Of a stretch of 29,017 bases of DNA, positions 1 through 8,197 are shown piece after piece. The stretch comes from Tannerellaceae bacterium. GTDB lineage: Bacteria; Bacteroidota; Bacteroidia; Bacteroidales; Tannerellaceae. Within the stretch, counting starts at the first letter, position 1. Each line of letters starts with the position of its first letter. The position numbers and the translations under genes were made by a program. The notes under the pieces are model-generated. The model saw only the letters and a program-made list of their open reading frames with translations. It did not search any database and was not told the origin of the DNA. The DNA lies in assembly GCA_031267775.1 (NCBI GenBank), contig JAIRYL010000158.1, forward strand, positions 1 to 29,017, written 5' to 3'.

Positions 1-40
1 CTGAAAATGCGCGCATACCGGGGTATGTAAGTATTTTCAG
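1..40 (-). terminator. Nested inverted repeat downstream of rplQ
   Basis: Outer arms CTGAAAAT (1-8) and ATTTTCAG (33-40) are exact reverse complements. Inside a 5x5 internal loop sits a second pair, CATACC (14-19) and GGTATG (22-27). It lies about 65 bases beyond the rplQ stop in the transcription direction. It has no clear T-run, so it may be a factor-assisted terminator, a processing site, or part of the next transcription unit. The window edge cuts off the context. Confidence 0.35.
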
Positions 41-105
41 GCTGAAGGATGGCGGAAAACAGGCCGATAAATGTATGATTTATTTCCAGATGCCTCCTTA
101 AAATA

Positions 106-618
106 TCATGATTCTACTACCTGTTCTTTTTTCTTCTCCAAAACTTCAGGAGCTTCTCCTACAGGCAGCGCTGTTACCTTTGGCGCTTCTCCTGTTGATT
201 TTTTACGAGAACGTCTTGTCGTTTTTGCAACATTCTTCTTAGTATCCTGCAACATATTATCATTGTAGTCTACCAATTCAATAAAGCACATAGCCGCATT
301 ATCACCTAAACGGTTTCCGGTTTTCAAGATTCTAGTATAACCACCCGGACGGTTGGCCACTTTTTGTGATATTTCCTGAAAAAGTACGGTTACAGCATTT
401 TTATCTTGCAAATAGCTAAATACCACACGTCTTGAATGGGTAGTATCTTCTTTAGACTTTGTAATAATTGGTTCAATATATTTACGAAGCGCTTTTGCCT
501 TTGCTGTCGTTGTAAAGATTCTCTTATGTTTGATCAAAGAAGACGCCATATTCGCCAGCATTGCCTGACGGTGAGTGTTGGTACGGCCTAAATGATTAAA
601 TTTCTTATTATGTCTCAT
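106..618 (-). CDS. rplQ: 50S ribosomal protein L17
   Basis: L17 lies near the peptide exit region of the large subunit. The first ~115 of 170 residues match the family: start MRHNKKFNHLGRTNTHRQAM, the basic segment around 27-50, and NRLGDNAAMCFIELVDYN. E. coli L17 has 127 residues. The extra ~50 residues here form a low-complexity tail, first Lys/Arg-rich and then Glu/Pro/Val-rich. Such extended C-termini are common in Bacteroidetes L17. It is the last gene of the alpha operon and follows rpoA after 8 bases. The tail's role is unknown. Confidence 0.97.
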   Translation of the reverse strand: MRHNKKFNHLGRTNTHRQAMLANMASSLIKHKRIFTTTAKAKALRKYIEPIITKSKEDTTHSRRVVFSYLQDKNAVTVLFQEISQKVANRPGGYTRILKTGNRLGDNAAMCFIELVDYNDNMLQDTKKNVAKTTRRSRKKSTGEAPKVTALPVGEAPEVLEKKKEQVVES

Positions 619-626
619 TGCTTTAC

Positions 627-1619
627 TTACTCTTTATCTAATTTATATTTAGTGATATCCATTCCGAAAGAAAGATTCAAGCTTTCAAGCAACTCATCAA
701 GCTCAGTAAGCGACTTCTTTCCAAAATTACGGAATTTCAGTAAGTCGTTCTTATTGAACTTAACCAATTCACCCAAAGTTTCAACATCAGCCGCTTTCAA
801 GCAATTCAATGCACGGACAGAAAGATCCATATCCGACAATTTGCTCTTTAACAATTGACGCATGTGAAGAACTTCTTCATCAAACTCTTCATTACTATCG
901 ACGTCAATCGTTTCAATGGCAATCTTCTCATCAGAGAATAGCATGAAATGATGAATCAAAATCTTCGCGGCTTCTTTTAAAGCTTCTTTCGGATGAATAG
1001 AACCGTCTGTGGCTATTTCAAGAATTAACTTTTCATAATCCGTCTTTTGCTCTACACGGAAATTTTCAATTGAATATTTAACATTACGTATAGGAGTATA
1101 GATCGAATCAATTGCTATAACCTGTATATCCGCACTTTGCTCTCTGTTTTCTTCTGCAGGAACATAGCCGCGTCCTTTATTAATCGCTAATTCAATTTGA
1201 AAACTTGCACTCGGGTCTAAACGACAAATAACTAAACCGGAATTTAATACTTCAAATCCAGTCAGTTGTTTGCCAATATCGCCAGCTTTGAACACTTCCG
1301 AACCCGAAACAGTAATACTTACTTTTTCATTCTCTATATCGTCAACAATATGCTTAAATCTTACTTGCTTCAGATTTAATATGATATTTGCCACATCTTC
1401 TAAAACTCCGGGAATTGAGCCGAACTCATGTTCAACACCTTCAATTTTTATGGATGTAATAGCAAAACCTTCAAGTGACGACAGTAGAATACGCCGCAGG
1501 GCGTTACCAATGGTAATCCCATAACCGGGTTCCAACGGACGAAATTCAAATTTACCAAAGAAGTTGTCCGCTTCTAACATTAATACTTTATCGGGTTTTT
1601 GAAATGCTAATATCGCCAT
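627..1619 (-). CDS. rpoA: RNA polymerase alpha subunit
   Basis: This subunit starts RNA polymerase assembly and contacts regulators. It has 330 residues, the normal length. The N-terminal dimerisation domain (about 1-230) includes EPGYGITIGNALRRILLSSL. A charged linker leads to the C-terminal DNA-binding domain (about 255-320), where SVRALNCLK carries the Arg and Asn that match E. coli R265 and N268, used for UP-element DNA contact. It lies between rpsD (13-base gap) and rplQ. Confidence 0.98.
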   Translation of the reverse strand: MAILAFQKPDKVLMLEADNFFGKFEFRPLEPGYGITIGNALRRILLSSLEGFAITSIKIEGVEHEFGSIPGVLEDVANIILNLKQVRFKHIVDDIENEKVSITVSGSEVFKAGDIGKQLTGFEVLNSGLVICRLDPSASFQIELAINKGRGYVPAEENREQSADIQVIAIDSIYTPIRNVKYSIENFRVEQKTDYEKLILEIATDGSIHPKEALKEAAKILIHHFMLFSDEKIAIETIDVDSNEEFDEEVLHMRQLLKSKLSDMDLSVRALNCLKAADVETLGELVKFNKNDLLKFRNFGKKSLTELDELLESLNLSFGMDITKYKLDKE

Positions 1620-1632
1620 GGAAATCTTATTA

Positions 1633-2238
1633 TTATTTAGAATATAATTCTACGATTAACTGCTCTTTAATGTTTTCCGGTATATCAGTTCTTTCAGGCA
1701 GATGTAGTAATTTTCCGCTTAAAGAAGGCTGATCCCATTCAACCCATGGATATTTGCTATGGTTGAAACCTGTTAAAGCGTCAACGACAACTTCCAAAGA
1801 TTTTGATCTTTCTCTCACGCCAATTATCTGACCAGACTTTACTGAATAAGAAGGAATATTTACAACTTTTCCATCTACAGTAATATGACGATGTGAAACC
1901 AACTGACGGGCAGCGGCTCGTGATGGAGCAATGCCTAAACGAAACACTAAATTATCTAAGCGCGCTTCAAGTAATTGCAATAACACTTCACCGGTAATAC
2001 CACGCGAACGAGCTGCCTTGTCAAATAAGTTTCTAAATTGTTTTTCCAATACACCATAAGTATATTTTGCTTTTTGCTTTTCACGTAGCTGAATACCATA
2101 TTCTGATGTTTTCCTCTTTCTGGCATTGCCATGTTGTCCGGGAGGATAGTTCTTTTTAGACAGAACTTTATCCGGTCCGAAAATAGGTTCACCAAATTTA
2201 CGGGCAATCTTTGTTTTTGGTCCAATATATCTTGCCAT
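1633..2238 (-). CDS. rpsD: 30S ribosomal protein S4
   Basis: S4 nucleates assembly of the 5' domain of 16S rRNA. It has 201 residues, starts MARYIGPKTKIARKFGEPIFG and ends in the usual PERTDIPENIKEQLIVELYSK region. The S4 RNA-binding domain covers about residues 92-155 (LDNLVFRLGIAPSRAAARQL, then HRHITVDGKVVNIPSY). No N-terminal Cys cluster is visible, so this is the zinc-free form. It follows an unusually long 125-bp gap with a hairpin (2263-2286), suggesting separate or feedback control. Confidence 0.98.
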   Translation of the reverse strand: MARYIGPKTKIARKFGEPIFGPDKVLSKKNYPPGQHGNARKRKTSEYGIQLREKQKAKYTYGVLEKQFRNLFDKAARSRGITGEVLLQLLEARLDNLVFRLGIAPSRAAARQLVSHRHITVDGKVVNIPSYSVKSGQIIGVRERSKSLEVVVDALTGFNHSKYPWVEWDQPSLSGKLLHLPERTDIPENIKEQLIVELYSK

Positions 2239-2363
2239 TTTTATTTTATTGTTTTAATTGTTCTGCTTGAACCCTGACTCGAGCAGCCGCGATTACAGAG
2301 AGTGAAAGGTTGATATGCAATCTATTCTCAAATCCGGATCCAAAATCAAGAAACGATAATTAA
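2239..2363 (-). promoter_or_regulatory. Candidate rpsD leader with hairpin
   Basis: This 125-bp gap between rpsK and rpsD is far longer than most gaps in the block. At 2263-2286 CTGCTTGA and TCGAGCAG form an 8-bp stem with one G-U pair and an 8-base loop, ending 25 bases before the rpsD start. S4 represses translation through mRNA leaders in other bacteria, and from memory a ribosomal leader motif has been proposed upstream of rpsD in Bacteroidia. No -7 promoter box was found here. The assignment is inference from position and structure. Confidence 0.45.
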
Positions 2364-2753
2364 TTATACTCTTCTCTTCTTAGGAGGACGACACCCATTG
2401 TGCGGCAGTGGAGTTACATCTACAATTTCCATCACTTCAATGCCAGCGCCATAAATAGTCCTGATAGCAGACTCACGTCCGTTACCTGGTCCTTTTACAT
2501 ATACTTTTACTTTGCGTAAACCTAAGTCGTAAGCCACTTTAGCACAATCCTGCGCTGCCATTTGAGCGGCATAGGGAGTATTCTTTTTCGAACTTCTAAA
2601 ACCCATCTTACCTGCAGAAGACCAACTAATTACCTGGCCTTCGCTATTAGCAAGAGTAATAATAATATTGTTAAAAGAAGAATGAATATGAGCCTGACCG
2701 TAAGCGTCGACTTTCACATTTCTCTTTTTTGCTGCGACTGTTTTTTTTGCCAT
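2364..2753 (-). CDS. rpsK: 30S ribosomal protein S11
   Basis: S11 forms part of the 30S platform near the E site. It has 129 residues with the family core AHIHSSFNNIIITLANSEG (about 21-39), SAGKMGFRSSKKNTPYAAQ and KVYVKGPGNGRESAIRTI. It ends LPHNGCRPPKKRRV. The Asn-Gly pair matches the E. coli S11 site known to convert to isoaspartate. It lies 11 bases after rpsM in the alpha operon. The start is unambiguous. Confidence 0.98.
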   Translation of the reverse strand: MAKKTVAAKKRNVKVDAYGQAHIHSSFNNIIITLANSEGQVISWSSAGKMGFRSSKKNTPYAAQMAAQDCAKVAYDLGLRKVKVYVKGPGNGRESAIRTIYGAGIEVMEIVDVTPLPHNGCRPPKKRRV

Positions 2754-2764
2754 ATTAAGTCTTA

Positions 2765-3145
2765 TTATTTAGTAGCTTTTTTCTTGTTTGCAACTGTTTT
2801 CTTTCTTCCTTTACGAGTACGCGCATTATTTTTTGTACTTTGCCCTCTCAAAGGTAAACCAATACGATGACGGATTCCACGATAACAACCAATATCCATT
2901 AAACGTTTAATATTCAGTTGAACTTCCGAACGGAGATCACCTTCCACTTTGTAATCTGTTCCGATAATTTCACGGATTTTTGCAGTCTGGTCGTCAGTCC
3001 AGTCTTTTACTTTTATATCGCGATCAATACCTGCTTTTTCTAAAATAGAGTTTGCCGAACTGCGACCAATTCCGAAGATATAGGTTAAAGCAATTTCTCC
3101 CCTTTTATTCTGTGGCAAGTCTACACCTACTATTCTTATAGCCAT
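2765..3145 (-). CDS. rpsM: 30S ribosomal protein S13
   Basis: S13 sits in the 30S head and contacts L5, 5S-side bridges and P-site tRNA. It has 126 residues, starts MAIRIVGVDLPQNKRGEIAL and carries CYRGIRHRIGLPLRGQSTK. The tail is almost entirely Lys/Arg/Thr, as expected for its tRNA-contacting end. It is the first alpha-operon gene and follows rpmJ after 37 bases. Confidence 0.98.
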   Translation of the reverse strand: MAIRIVGVDLPQNKRGEIALTYIFGIGRSSANSILEKAGIDRDIKVKDWTDDQTAKIREIIGTDYKVEGDLRSEVQLNIKRLMDIGCYRGIRHRIGLPLRGQSTKNNARTRKGRKKTVANKKKATK

Positions 3146-3182
3146 AATTACTTACTATTGATTAATTTACAAAATTAATAAA

Positions 3183-3299
3183 CTATCCCTGACGTTGTTT
3201 GAACTTAGGATTTTTCTTATTGATCACGTATAGGCGTCCTTTTCTCCTTACTATTTTACAATCAGGAGTACGCTTCTTTAAAGATGCTCTTACTTTCAT
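3183..3299 (-). CDS. rpmJ: 50S ribosomal protein L36, zinc-free form
   Basis: This 38-residue gene was read directly from the minus strand: it starts MKVRASLKKRTPDCKIVRR and ends NKKNPKFKQRQG. L36 is a small late-assembly protein of the 50S subunit. The classical form binds zinc through three Cys and one His. Here only the second Cys (C14) remains; the others are Thr, Asn and Phe, so it is the zinc-independent type. It lies 12 bases after infA and is short enough to be missed by length cut-offs. Confidence 0.95.
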   Translation of the reverse strand: MKVRASLKKRTPDCKIVRRKGRLYVINKKNPKFKQRQG

Positions 3300-3311
3300 A
3301 TTATGTTATTT

Positions 3312-3530
3312 TTATTTATATCTAAAAGCAATTCTACCTTTCGATAGATCATATGGAGACATCTCAACCCTAACTTTGTCACCGGGAAGAATCTTAATAT
3401 AATGCATACGCATCTTTCCTGAAATATGGGCCGTTATCTCATGCCCATTTTCTAATTCAACCCGAAACATTGCATTAGATAATGCTTCGACAATTACTCC
3501 ATCTTGTTCAATTGCTGCTTGCTTAGCCAT
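3312..3530 (-). CDS. infA: Translation initiation factor IF-1
   Basis: IF-1 occupies the A site of the 30S subunit during initiation. It has exactly 72 residues, the canonical length, and forms a single OB fold of the S1 type. Visible family segments are DGVIVEALSNAMFRVELENG, HISGKMRMHYIKILPGDKV and VEMSPYDLSKGRI. It lies 8 bases after map and 12 before rpmJ. Confidence 0.98.
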   Translation of the reverse strand: MAKQAAIEQDGVIVEALSNAMFRVELENGHEITAHISGKMRMHYIKILPGDKVRVEMSPYDLSKGRIAFRYK

Positions 3531-3538
3531 ACATTATA

Positions 3539-4324
3539 TTAAATTACACTATCTCCAAGAATTTCTTCTAAAAACTCAAATGATGATAAAATTTGCGGCC
3601 CCTCTGAACATATTGCTATACAATGTTCAAAATGTGCAGAACATTTTCTGTCTTTTGTCCGAACAGTCCAGTTATCCTGCTCAAAAGCAACATTCCTACT
3701 TCCCATATTAATCATAGGTTCAATGCAAATACACATTCCCTTACGTAATAGTGCTCCCTGTCCGCAACGCCCATAATTAGGTACATCAGGGTCTTCATGC
3801 ATCTTACGTCCTATACCATGACCGACTAATTCCCTGACTACAGAATAACCCTTCGATTCACAATAAGTTTGGACAGCATTGCCTATATCTCCTACTCTTT
3901 TCCCTTCAACTGCATGTTGAATACCAAAATAAAGAGATTCTTTTGTTATTTTTAAGAGATTCTTTATCTCAGGATCAACTTCTCCCACACAAAAAGTATA
4001 GGCTGAATCACCTACAAAATCATTTAACACAGTACCGCAATCAACAGAAACAATATCTCCTTCTTTCAATATGGTTTTACTTGAAGGAATCCCATGTACC
4101 ACTTGTTCATTGACTGAAGTACAAATAGAATTCGGAAAACCATTATAACCTAAGAAAGCCGGGTATGCTCCATTGTCTCTTATAAACTCTTCTGCAATTT
4201 TATCAAGTTGAAGCGTTGTAACGCCCGGTTTAATATGTTTAGCTAATTCCCCCTGCGTCTTTCCAACCAATTGGTTAGCCAAACGCATCAACTCTATTTC
4301 TTCATCTGTTTTTAGATAAATCAT
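3539..4324 (-). CDS. map: Methionine aminopeptidase, type I
   Basis: The enzyme removes the N-terminal Met from new proteins in the cytosol, using two metal ions. Ligand motifs are all visible: two Asp in SVDCGTVLNDFVGDSAY, His in GHGIGRKMHEDP, Glu in CICIEPMIN, and Glu in SAHFEHCIAI. The ATG at 4324 gives 261 residues starting MIYLKTDEEIELMR, as in relatives. An upstream in-frame TTG at 4333 overlaps the secY stop and is less likely. It follows secY after 5 bases; adk, which often lies between them elsewhere, is absent. Confidence 0.97.
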   Translation of the reverse strand: MIYLKTDEEIELMRLANQLVGKTQGELAKHIKPGVTTLQLDKIAEEFIRDNGAYPAFLGYNGFPNSICTSVNEQVVHGIPSSKTILKEGDIVSVDCGTVLNDFVGDSAYTFCVGEVDPEIKNLLKITKESLYFGIQHAVEGKRVGDIGNAVQTYCESKGYSVVRELVGHGIGRKMHEDPDVPNYGRCGQGALLRKGMCICIEPMINMGSRNVAFEQDNWTVRTKDRKCSAHFEHCIAICSEGPQILSSFEFLEEILGDSVI

Positions 4325-4329
4325 CCCTA

Positions 4330-5670
4330 TCAATAAGCGGCCACCGAGCCTGAACGTCCTTTAATTCTTCCTGATTTTAATAATCCGTCATAATGACGCA
4401 TTAACAAATGACTTTCTATCTGTTGCAATGTATCAAGTACAACGCCTACCAAAATCAACAATGATGTACCTCCAAAAAATTGAGAAAATTCCATACTGAC
4501 GCCCGCTATTCTCGCAAAAGCAGGCATAATAGCAACTAACGCAAGGAAAAATGCTCCTGGAAGAGTAATACGATCCATAATAGCATCCAGATAATCTTTG
4601 GTAACTTTTCCAGGTTTAACTCCCGGTATGAAACCATTGTTTCTTTTCAAATCGTCAGCCATCTGTGTCGGATTAATAGTAATAGCAGTATAGAAGTATG
4701 TAAACAATATAATCAGTACGGCAAAAACAAAATTATACCAAAAACCGCTATTATCCATAAATGCAGCCCAAAAGCTACTTGTGCTTCCCGTATTGGAAAA
4801 ACCGACAATAGAGATAGGTATAAACATAATGGCTTGCGCAAAGATAATAGGCATCACATTAGCTGCATTTACCTTTAAAGGTATATACTGCCGCGCTCCG
4901 CCATATTGTTTATTTCCAACAATCCTTTTTGCATATTGCACGGGAACCTTACGAGTACCTTGCACCAAAAGAATAGCGCCGGCAATAACAAGTAATAATA
5001 CTAACATTTCAAATAAAAACATCACCAAACCTCCTGTTTTTTCACTTGTTCTGGAAATAAACTCTTGAAACAAGGAATGAGGAAGCCGGGCAATAATTCC
5101 GACCAAGATTATAAATGAAATACCATTACCAACACCTTTATCCGTTATCCTTTCTCCTAACCATAAAACGAACATACTCCCTGCAGCCATTATCACGGTA
5201 GAAGAAATTGTAAACAAAAATCCGGCAGGCATCACAGCACCAACGGCTCTAAGCTGCACATTCAGGTTAACAAGATATGTAGGCCCCTGAAGTAAAAGAA
5301 TAATAATCGTAAGGTAACGCGTCCATTGATTAATTTTACGACGTCCACTTTCGCCTTCTCTTTGTAATTTTTGGAATGAAGGTACTGCTATCGCCAATAA
5401 TTGCATCACAATCGAAGCCGATATATAAGGCATAATCCCTAATGCAAAGATTGAAGCATTAGAGAAAGCCCCACCTGCAAACATGTCAAGCAATGCCAGC
5501 AAACCACCCCTTGTTTGTTCTTGTAAAGCGCCTAATGATTTAGGATCAATACCGGGAAGTACAACATAAGTACCAAGACGATAAATAGCAACAAACAAAA
5601 GGGTAATAAGGATTCGATTTCTCAAATCCTCAATTTTCCAAATATTTTTTATTGTTTCAATTGCTCTCAT
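4330..5670 (-). CDS. secY: Protein translocase subunit SecY
   Basis: SecY is the pore of the Sec translocon in the inner membrane. It has ten hydrophobic segments over 446 residues. The plug-side region LLALLDMFAGGAFSNASIFALGI and the cytosolic loop NNGFIPGVKPGKVTKDYLD, which includes the ribosome/SecA contact loop, are present. The ATG at 5670 (MRAIETIKNIWKIEDLRNRI) is preferred; an in-frame extension to 5697 would overlap the end of rplO. It follows rplO after 4 bases. Confidence 0.97.
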   Translation of the reverse strand: MRAIETIKNIWKIEDLRNRILITLLFVAIYRLGTYVVLPGIDPKSLGALQEQTRGGLLALLDMFAGGAFSNASIFALGIMPYISASIVMQLLAIAVPSFQKLQREGESGRRKINQWTRYLTIIILLLQGPTYLVNLNVQLRAVGAVMPAGFLFTISSTVIMAAGSMFVLWLGERITDKGVGNGISFIILVGIIARLPHSLFQEFISRTSEKTGGLVMFLFEMLVLLLVIAGAILLVQGTRKVPVQYAKRIVGNKQYGGARQYIPLKVNAANVMPIIFAQAIMFIPISIVGFSNTGSTSSFWAAFMDNSGFWYNFVFAVLIILFTYFYTAITINPTQMADDLKRNNGFIPGVKPGKVTKDYLDAIMDRITLPGAFFLALVAIMPAFARIAGVSMEFSQFFGGTSLLILVGVVLDTLQQIESHLLMRHYDGLLKSGRIKGRSGSVAAY

Positions 5671-5674
5671 TACT

Positions 5675-6121
5675 TTAGAGTTTAACGGCTGTTCCACCTA
5701 CAGCCTCAATAGCAGCTTCCGCGCTTTTCGAAAAAGCATGCGCTTCAACTTCTAATTTTGCTGTCAAGGTTCCATTGCCAAGAATTTTTACTAACTGTGA
5801 TGTAGAAATAAAGCCTGCTTTAATTAGTTCGTCAATCCCAATCTTTGTTAACTGTTTTGTCTCGGCCAATTGTTGCAATATACTTATATTAATTGCTTTA
5901 TACTCTACACGGTTAATATTTTTAAAACCAAATTTCGGCAAACGTCTTTGTATGGGCATCTGACCACCTTCGAAACCAATTTTCTTGGAATAGCCTGATC
6001 TGGATTTGGCTCCTTTATGACCTCTTGTAGAAGTTCCTCCCAAACCAGAACCCGGACCACGTCCGATCCTTTTTGGGGTTTTGATTGATCCTTCAGCCGG
6101 TTTTAAACTAGATAAATTCAT
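5675..6121 (-). CDS. rplO: 50S ribosomal protein L15
   Basis: L15 is an assembly protein of the 50S core. It has 148 residues. The Gly/Arg-rich extended N-terminus (RIGRGPGSGLGGTSTRGHKG, about 18-37) threads into 23S rRNA, and GFEGGQMPIQRRLPKFGF follows. The globular C-terminal part ends AAIEAVGGTAVKL. It lies after rpmD and directly before secY, the usual spc order. Confidence 0.97.
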   Translation of the reverse strand: MNLSSLKPAEGSIKTPKRIGRGPGSGLGGTSTRGHKGAKSRSGYSKKIGFEGGQMPIQRRLPKFGFKNINRVEYKAINISILQQLAETKQLTKIGIDELIKAGFISTSQLVKILGNGTLTAKLEVEAHAFSKSAEAAIEAVGGTAVKL

Positions 6122-6146
6122 ATCGTATATTTTTTTTCACCAATTA

Positions 6147-6323
6147 TTACTTTTCTACTGAAACTAAATGTTTCACTTTCTCAACCATCCCTAAAATAGC
6201 CGGAGTAGCTTCATGTTCTACTACACGATTCATTTTTTTAAGACCTAAAGCATCAAGCGTTCTTTTCTGGTCACTCGGGCATTTAATTCTGCTTTTAACT
6301 TGTTTGATTTTAATCGTCGCCAT
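6147..6323 (-). CDS. rpmD: 50S ribosomal protein L30
   Basis: This 58-residue gene was read directly from the sequence: it starts MATIKIKQVKSRIKCPSDQ and ends MVEKVKHLVSVEK. The motif TLDALGLKKMNRVVEHE is typical of L30. Two adjacent in-frame ATGs exist (6326 and 6323); the second is favoured by homology and by its 8-base spacing from a perfect AGGAGG (6332-6337 on the plus strand as CCTCCT). It lies between rpsE and rplO. Confidence 0.95.
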   Translation of the reverse strand: MATIKIKQVKSRIKCPSDQKRTLDALGLKKMNRVVEHEATPAILGMVEKVKHLVSVEK

Positions 6324-6331
6324 CATTAATT

Positions 6332-6337
6332 CCTCCT
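6332..6337 (-). promoter_or_regulatory. Strong Shine-Dalgarno site of rpmD
   Basis: AGGAGG on the minus strand lies 8 bases before the favoured rpmD ATG at 6323 (5 before the ATG at 6326). Perfect sites are uncommon in Bacteroidetes, and this one helps choose the start. Confidence 0.7.
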
Positions 6338-6340
6338 AAA

Positions 6341-6865
6341 TTAACCGTTAAATACTTTCTCTATGGAAACGCCTCTGTTCTGAGCAACAGTAAATGGGCT
6401 TCTCAATTCGCCCAATGCTGCAATAGTCGCTTTTACTAAGTTGTGAGGATTAGATGAACCTTTCGATTTTGCCAAAACGTCAGTAATACCGACACTTTCC
6501 AAAACAGCACGCATAGCGCCGCCTGCCTTTACGCCTGTACCATGAGTCGCCGGTTTAATAAACACTTGTGCCCCGCCAAATTTCGCAAGTTGCTCGTGAG
6601 GAATAGTTCCCTTATAAACAGGAACTTTTATCAGATTTTTTTTAGCGGCTTCCACACCTTTAGCAATAGCTGTTGTTACCTCGCCAGCTTTACCTAAGCC
6701 CCAACCAACGATACCATCTTCATTTCCTACTACTACTATAGCAGCAAAACTAAATGTCCGTCCGCCTTTTGTTACTTTGGTTACGCGGTTTATCGCAACT
6801 AACCTATCCTTCAACTCTAAATCGTTGGTTGATTTTATTCTATTATTAACTTCTGCCATCTTCAT
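6341..6865 (-). CDS. rpsE: 30S ribosomal protein S5
   Basis: S5 affects decoding fidelity and lines the mRNA entry channel. It has 174 residues. The N-terminal dsRBD-like domain includes VAINRVTKVTKGGRTFSFAA and VVVGNEDGIVGWGLGKAGEV; the C-terminal domain includes GTGVKAGGAMRAVLESVGI. The loop homologous to the spectinomycin-resistance site has no obvious deletion. The ATG at 6865 shares one base with the rplR stop (TAATG). The ATG at 6859 (MAEVNN) fits relatives equally well. Confidence 0.97.
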   Translation of the reverse strand: MKMAEVNNRIKSTNDLELKDRLVAINRVTKVTKGGRTFSFAAIVVVGNEDGIVGWGLGKAGEVTTAIAKGVEAAKKNLIKVPVYKGTIPHEQLAKFGGAQVFIKPATHGTGVKAGGAMRAVLESVGITDVLAKSKGSSNPHNLVKATIAALGELRSPFTVAQNRGVSIEKVFNG

Positions 6866-7212
6866 TAAAATTTAAGGCCGCTATTACGTGCAGCATCTGC
6901 CAATTCTTTAATTCTTCCATGATACAGATACCCATTACGATCGAAAACAACAGCTTGCACTCCTGCTTCTTGAGCGTTTTTAGCTATCATTTCGCCAACT
7001 TTTGCAGCCAATTCTTTCATAGGCGCTGCTTTATCTTCTAATTTTAAAGAAGACGCCGCTGCTAACGTTTTACCTGTTGTATCATCTATAACCTGTGCAT
7101 AGATTTGTTTATTACTTCTAAACACAGTAAGACGTGGACGTTCTGGGGTTCCCGATATTTTTCCACGTATACCTTTTTTTATTTTTAATCTTCTCGTTTC
7201 TTTCGTTGTCAT
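6865..7212 (-). CDS. rplR: 50S ribosomal protein L18
   Basis: L18 binds 5S rRNA and carries it into the 50S subunit. The start at 7212 (MTTKETRRLKIKKGIRGKIS) gives 115 residues. Typical segments are GTPERPRLTVFRSNKQIYAQ, VFDRNGYLYHGRIKELADAA and REGGLKF-like ending NSGLKF. An alternative ATG at 7218 adds two residues. The stop overlaps the rpsE start, suggesting coupled translation. Confidence 0.97.
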   Translation of the reverse strand: MTTKETRRLKIKKGIRGKISGTPERPRLTVFRSNKQIYAQVIDDTTGKTLAAASSLKLEDKAAPMKELAAKVGEMIAKNAQEAGVQAVVFDRNGYLYHGRIKELADAARNSGLKF

Positions 7213-7233
7213 GATCATTTCAGTTTACGTAGA

Positions 7234-7785
7234 TTACTTACCGGCTGATTTACCAGACTTTCTGCGAATCGTTTCACCCACAAAACGTATACCTTTGCCT
7301 TTATATGGTTCAGGTTTTCTGAATGAACGTATTTTTGCACAAATCTGCCCTATTAGCTGTTTATCAACCGATTCAAGGATAATCAAAGGATTTTTGTTTC
7401 TCTCGGTTTTCGTTTCAACTTTTACTTCCTGGGGTAACTGCAAATAAATATTGTGCGTATACCCTAAAGATAAATCCAGTAATTGACCTGCATTGGATAC
7501 GCGATACCCAACGCCTACCAGCTCAAGTTCTTTCTTATAACCTTCTGAAACGCCAATAACCATATTATTTATCAAAGAACGATATAACCCATGCATAGCG
7601 CGATGACTCTGCTCGTCAGAAGGTCTTTTCAGTTCAAGAATCCCATTCTCTAATGTAACCTTAATGTCCGGATTAATACTTTGTATAAGTTCACCTTTCG
7701 GCCCTTTTACCGTAACAACATTTTCCTTGATAGTAACTGTTACGCCTGCCGGTATCTGAATTGGTAATTTGCCTATTCTTGACAT
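7234..7785 (-). CDS. rplF: 50S ribosomal protein L6
   Basis: L6 lies near the factor-binding site of the large subunit. It has 183 residues and two repeated L6 domains. Seen are the start MSRIGKLPIQIPAGVTVTIK, SHRAMHGLYRSLINNMVIGV and the C-terminal PEPYKGKGIRFVGETIRRK. A perfect AGGAGG (7794-7799) sits 8 bases before the ATG, stronger than most sites in this block. It lies between rpsH and rplR. Confidence 0.98.
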   Translation of the reverse strand: MSRIGKLPIQIPAGVTVTIKENVVTVKGPKGELIQSINPDIKVTLENGILELKRPSDEQSHRAMHGLYRSLINNMVIGVSEGYKKELELVGVGYRVSNAGQLLDLSLGYTHNIYLQLPQEVKVETKTERNKNPLIILESVDKQLIGQICAKIRSFRKPEPYKGKGIRFVGETIRRKSGKSAGK

Positions 7786-7793
7786 CTTTCTTT

Positions 7794-7799
7794 CCTCCT
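7794..7799 (-). promoter_or_regulatory. Strong Shine-Dalgarno site of rplF
   Basis: AGGAGG on the minus strand with an 8-base A/G-rich spacer to the rplF ATG at 7785. It stands out because most genes here have weak or no such site. Confidence 0.7.
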
Positions 7800-7801
7800 A
7801 A

Positions 7802-8197
7802 TTAATAAACATAACATAATACTTCACCGCCAATTTTTAATTCGCGGGCTTCCTTGTCAGTCATCACGCCTTTAGAAGTAGAAAGTACAGCAATACCTAA
7901 ACCATTCAATACTCTTGGCATATCTTTATAGCCAATGTATTTACGCAAACCAGGGGTCGAAACTCTCTCAAGTTTTCTAATTGCATTCACTTTGTTTACA
8001 AGGTCATACTTCAAAGCAATCTTAATTGCGCCTTGAGGACCATCATCTACAAACTTAAAATTAAGGATGTAGCCTTTATCAAAAAGGATCTTTGTGATCT
8101 CTTTTTTTAAATTTGACGCCGGCACTTCTACAACTCTGTGCTTAGCTTTAATTGCATTACGCAACCTTGTCAAATAATCTGCTATAGGATCTGTCAT
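7802..8197 (-). CDS. rpsH: 30S ribosomal protein S8
   Basis: S8 binds helix 21 of 16S rRNA and is the spc-operon repressor in E. coli. It has 131 residues, starts MTDPIADYLTRLRNAIKAKH and ends with the signature STSKGVMTDKEARELKIGGE followed by VLCYVY. It is preceded by a 61-bp gap with a small hairpin (8217-8231). Confidence 0.98.
   Translation of the reverse strand: MTDPIADYLTRLRNAIKAKHRVVEVPASNLKKEITKILFDKGYILNFKFVDDGPQGAIKIALKYDLVNKVNAIRKLERVSTPGLRKYIGYKDMPRVLNGLGIAVLSTSKGVMTDKEARELKIGGEVLCYVY

Noticed and set aside
3539..4333. TTG start for map at 4333
   Set aside because: It overlaps the secY stop and adds three residues not seen in relatives; the ATG at 4324 fits.
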